Source of the DNA: Ciona savignyi
Taxonomy: Eukaryota > Chordata > Ascidiacea > Phlebobranchia > Cionidae
DNA: 64,000 nt
Direction: 5' to 3'
Assembly (NCBI GenBank): GCA_000149265.1
Contig: CH003424.1
Coordinates: 773,717-837,716 of the forward strand
Shown here: positions 60,596 through 64,000 of the stretch, one piece after another
Layout: every line of letters starts with the position of its first letter
How positions within the stretch are numbered: position 1 is the first letter of the stretch
Position numbers and translations under genes: made by a program
Notes under the pieces: model-generated
What the model saw: only the letters and a program-made list of their open reading frames with translations
Database searches by the model: none
What the model was told of the DNA's origin: nothing

Positions 60596-62477
60596 ACCGC
60601 CCACAACTGACAACTGACTTCAACGTGGCTTTAATTGCTAAATTGAGTGGATAGATATGTATGATGCGTCATTACGTAACATGTGATCACGCTCTGAACA
60701 CGTATAAGGCGTATGGTCACTTAATTGACGTTTTAATATAAAGACATGAAAGACCTCTGTCGCATACGAAAACACAAAATTTGTCTTTAACTTAGATATT
60801 TGAAAAAATATTGCGAAACTACAGAAACTGTTGTATTTCAGCTGAAAAACTGAGAAGCAAAATTATTAATTAACCGTTTATATCAAATTCTTACTATTTC
60901 GTTACTTAGGCTTAGGTTAAACCAGTTTAAAAACAGGGAATTTCTCAATACCATACTTAATTATGACGAAACAGTCCTTTTACGGGCAAGCCGAATTACA
61001 AAATGTTAGCTTCTATGACGTCACAGTACTAAATATTATTGTTTTAGCAAAATCTCACCTATGGCGTCACAGTCCTATATAACATTGTTTTAGCAATAAA
61101 GGCTTACATGCAATAAAACGAATTTAATCTAACAAAATGAGTTTTTATATTTAAAATGTGTTTTAGGGCTTAGTCATGTAGGTTAGGGTACACCAAACTT
61201 CATATATTGGGGAAAAGAAAATTAAAAAAAACTTTATAGGTTCAAACGGACGCAATATTAAAAAAAGAAAACAACTTCAATTGATTTTAAACGGCGTTTA
61301 AATGCAGCCTAACCTAGTTCTCAAGTTCGTTTAATCTTGGAACATGTGCGGTTAATGTAAACTCGACAGTAGCATATTTCGAACTGTTTATTGAAACACA
61401 CGAAGCAATAAAAATAGAAACCCGTAATTAAACACCGCAAAATTGCGAGATTACACAAAAATCGAAAGCAAGGCCTCGTTACACAGCAAAATTGGGCAAT
61501 TATAAAAATTATATCAAAACATAAGTGGGAAAACTGTTATTTTTGAAGCAAGTAAGTAATTTTGAGCTGGACAATCGGCAATCCAAAGCAGATTACATTT
61601 ATAAAATATGCTGTTGACAATGAAAGATACTGGTTCTGTGAGTTTTTGTAAAGTTGATTAGCCTACGACAAGTCCAAATTAAGTAACGAAATCAACAAAA
61701 TCTTTGTGCTAGAATTAAGCATATATAGCATTAATAAGCGCATTAAAAGACTATAGGCATAAGGGAAATCCATTTAGAAATGTAAAACAAATAGTTTTTT
61801 AATCCATATATGCCATGTCAATAAAAGTCGGTCACTGTGAACGTAAATATTAAAATGGCAAAAAGGGCAACGAAACTGCAAATTATTTGATCGCACATTA
61901 TGATGGATAAACATATGTTAATGGTGTGCTGAATATTAAAGACGGCATAACGAACAGCCGTTAAAACAAGTCATTAAAGAATAATAAATTCACTGATATA
62001 CTAAATATTGTAAAGAAGCAAGTACTGTATATCGTATACAATGCACGCAGAATGATTAGGAAAATCATTAAAATATGATGTGCCGTTCATACTCTATTTC
62101 AAAATTACATCAAAGTTCAAAAAATTAAATAGTTTTTAGAGGTAAAGAAAACAGTTTAAATGCAGCATGTACCAGTATTATTCTGACAGTGTGAAAATAT
62201 ATGTATAATAGATAAAGATGAATAAAAATCGAGCACTATGAACTTTAGTAAATAAATTGGCAGGAAAAGAAAAAGGCAACGAAGCGGCAAATCGCAATTT
62301 GGTGGCATATTGTTATTATGGTGGATAATACATACCAGTGGCGTGTGTTTGCTTAAACTTGGTATATGAAACATAACAATGCATAGGCAATCAACAGTTC
62401 CTATGATAGTCAAACAAATAAAAATGAGATAATATTTACAAAAGATAATAGAAAGAACAATTAAAAAAGAACAACTC
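60596..62477. other. Intergenic region without recognised genes
   Basis: AT-rich. Short similarity to the dispersed repeat of 9375-9485 near 61935-61975. Nothing else supported. Confidence 0.5.
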
Positions 62478-62672
62478 GTCCGACCGGTTAGTCTGGTGGT
62501 TTAGTGCGATGCATTTCAACCGAATTGTTTCAGATTCGAAACTGGTTGCTAGCTAGTCGGCTGTGTTCCTGGACGGCACTTAATAAACATTGCCTGAACC
62601 CAGCGGAATAATGGGTTCTACCAAATTGAAGAACCGTGTGTATTATACAGAACACACTGCAATAAACGCATT
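62478..62672 (+). repeat. tRNA-SINE, 3'-truncated
   Basis: Head GACCGGTTAGTCTGGTGG with GATTCGAAACTGG, body to CACACTGCAATAAAC; ends close to the 3' end of the minus-strand gene. Confidence 0.75.
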
Positions 62673-62751
62673 CTACTGTAACAAGTTTTCTTCAGTAATC
62701 AGCTTTCATCATAATTCATCTGTAATCATCATAATAACCAAATATCCACAG

Positions 62752-63936
62752 TCAACTTGTGATTTGCTGCAATTTTTCAATGTGACTTCTGTGCTCAGGT
62801 TTCCACGATGATTTTACAGCTGGGTTTGCCACAATACTACAGCAATGAGCAATTGCCTTGTCTTTGTGCTCCATATCAAATTGCCCGGTCTTTTCGTAGC
62901 ATGTTTCTATGGCCATCGCGTAGTTATGTATCGCCCAAGCATAGGTGTCCGGCTTACCCTCAGTACACTGCAATATGCCGTACGTTTTCCCATTCTTCTG
63001 AAACTCAAACCCGAGCAAAAATGTGTCTAGCGCGCCTTTAAAATTGCCATAAGCTGCAAGAAATTTGGCCGCTTGGATCACGCAGTGGGGACTCATGTCG
63101 AAATTGATGTTTTCAAGTGCCAACTGAAGCATTTTGTTACATTCGTGTAGCACTTGCTCTGGTAGCTCATTTGGACTGAGTTTTAACAGTAATTTGGTGT
63201 TTGCTTTCACCATTAACTTCATTGCATTTAAAATTGTATAGTCTGTACCTTCGACTTGTTTGTAAATACCATTCTCATACAGCTGTGCGTCTATTCGTAA
63301 AATATCCTGGCATTTTTTACGAGCTAAATACAGACGATTATTTCTTTCATGATCAGGTTCATTTTCCCTATTGTGTAGAAGTCGTGGGACTTGTGCATTC
63401 GCCAGTGTTATGTATTCCGGCATAATACCCATCTTGGTCTTGGATTTCATTGATTTTGTCATGATGGACCCGACCTCTTTTGCTATGCAGTGGCTAAATG
63501 CTGTATAGTATTCGCATTTTGCTATGTGTTGTGGATCTATGTGTTCGTGCCAGTAAACAACCATTCGCCCGTATGTGTGGAAGATACTGCATATTTGCTC
63601 GGCTAAGAAAGACTGCTGGTAGCATTTTATCGGAAGAAAGTTCCCAGTACTTCGTAAGACCTCAAGATGCTCAGACGTTAGCATACAGTGATTTTCAACA
63701 GCGCTGCGAATATCCTTCAGTAAAATACATGACTTTGCTATCCCATACATTTTCGCTGTATGTTCTTCAAACTCTGACACGTTTCTTTTGTCCAAAACCA
63801 GTGTTGATAAAATAAATTTATCAACAAATTTCTCTTTCATTTTGACTCCAGCGTCTGCACATTGCTTCGCTATCTTTTTTGCATCTTTTTTTGGGTCTTT
63901 TCCCTCCACATACTCCAATGAATCAGGCACCGCCAT
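62752..63936 (-). CDS. Unrecognised helical protein, large terminal exon
   Basis: A single open frame of 394 codons. Just before its first ATG (63936) lies a strong acceptor, TGGTCTCTTTCAG, so either the ATG starts translation after a leader intron or trans-splice site, or the exon is the last of a longer gene continuing past the window. I do not recognise the family. The protein is rich in Lys, Ala and Cys and appears almost wholly helical. The C-terminal half has helix pairs reminiscent of TPR-type solenoids (AAKFLAAYGNFKGALDTFL; WAIHNYAMAIETCYEK). No signal peptide, membrane segment or catalytic motif was noticed. An uninterrupted 1.2-kb coding exon is unusual beside the many short exons of its neighbours. 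Confidence 0.7.
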   Translation of the reverse strand: MAVPDSLEYVEGKDPKKDAKKIAKQCADAGVKMKEKFVDKFILSTLVLDKRNVSEFEEHTAKMYGIAKSCILLKDIRSAVENHCMLTSEHLEVLRSTGNFLPIKCYQQSFLAEQICSIFHTYGRMVVYWHEHIDPQHIAKCEYYTAFSHCIAKEVGSIMTKSMKSKTKMGIMPEYITLANAQVPRLLHNRENEPDHERNNRLYLARKKCQDILRIDAQLYENGIYKQVEGTDYTILNAMKLMVKANTKLLLKLSPNELPEQVLHECNKMLQLALENINFDMSPHCVIQAAKFLAAYGNFKGALDTFLLGFEFQKNGKTYGILQCTEGKPDTYAWAIHNYAMAIETCYEKTGQFDMEHKDKAIAHCCSIVANPAVKSSWKPEHRSHIEKLQQITS

Positions 63937-64000
63937 CTGAAAGAGACCACACCCAGTAACACAAGTATATGAGCAAGCAACCGTCCAAGTATAAGTTGCC

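Overview
The window looks like nuclear DNA of a tunicate, most probably a Ciona species. The grounds are an AT-rich sequence, many short introns with GT/AG borders, metazoan multi-exon genes (DPP4-type peptidase, FMO, collectin, atlastin/GBP-type GTPase), and a very dense tRNA-headed SINE with an (aggat)n tail that resembles composite SINEs described from Ciona. The genus is inferred and was not tested by any search. All exon models come from reading the sequence: frame, intron phase, splice dinucleotides and remembered family motifs.

Layout. 1-292 (+) is the end of a last exon of an atlastin/GBP-like gene. It is mirrored by the complete gene on the minus strand at 2870-10421, so the left edge is an inverted duplication. 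12010-12711 (+) is a probable small secreted Cys-rich peptide gene. 13.9-17.7 kb holds the broken remains of a Ty3/gypsy-type retroelement in two opposite orientations, with a hAT-type MITE nested in it. 17951-25018 (+) is a 12-exon flavin-containing monooxygenase with one in-frame stop. 27716-29701 (+) is a 4-exon collectin (collagen stalk plus C-type lectin). 33799-49136 (+) is a 22-exon dipeptidyl-peptidase-4-like gene with a complete catalytic triad. 49342-53498 (-) and 57474-60217 (-) are two nearly identical copies of a secreted-protein gene. They lie in a tandem duplication whose left border is inside the last exon of the DPP gene. 62752-63936 (-) is a large exon of an unrecognised gene that may continue beyond the window.

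Most of the space between exons is repeats: about 45 SINE copies or fragments, five hAT-type MITEs (three with a perfect 8-bp target-site duplication, two with an imperfect one), a Helitron-like family with long tandem repeats, minisatellites, and one large inverted repeat. The duplicated secreted genes date some of these insertions, because several are present in only one copy.

The most unusual coding feature is the minus-strand GTPase. After an atlastin-like G domain it carries six tandem copies of a helical module, each encoded by a short exon (24-34 codons) plus a long one, separated by phase-0 introns, and its G4 motif reads Arg-Asn where the family has Arg-Asp. No operon-like cooperation between the genes is evident. 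GTPase, collectin, FMO and DPP are compatible with innate immunity and xenobiotic or peptide metabolism, but that is inference.
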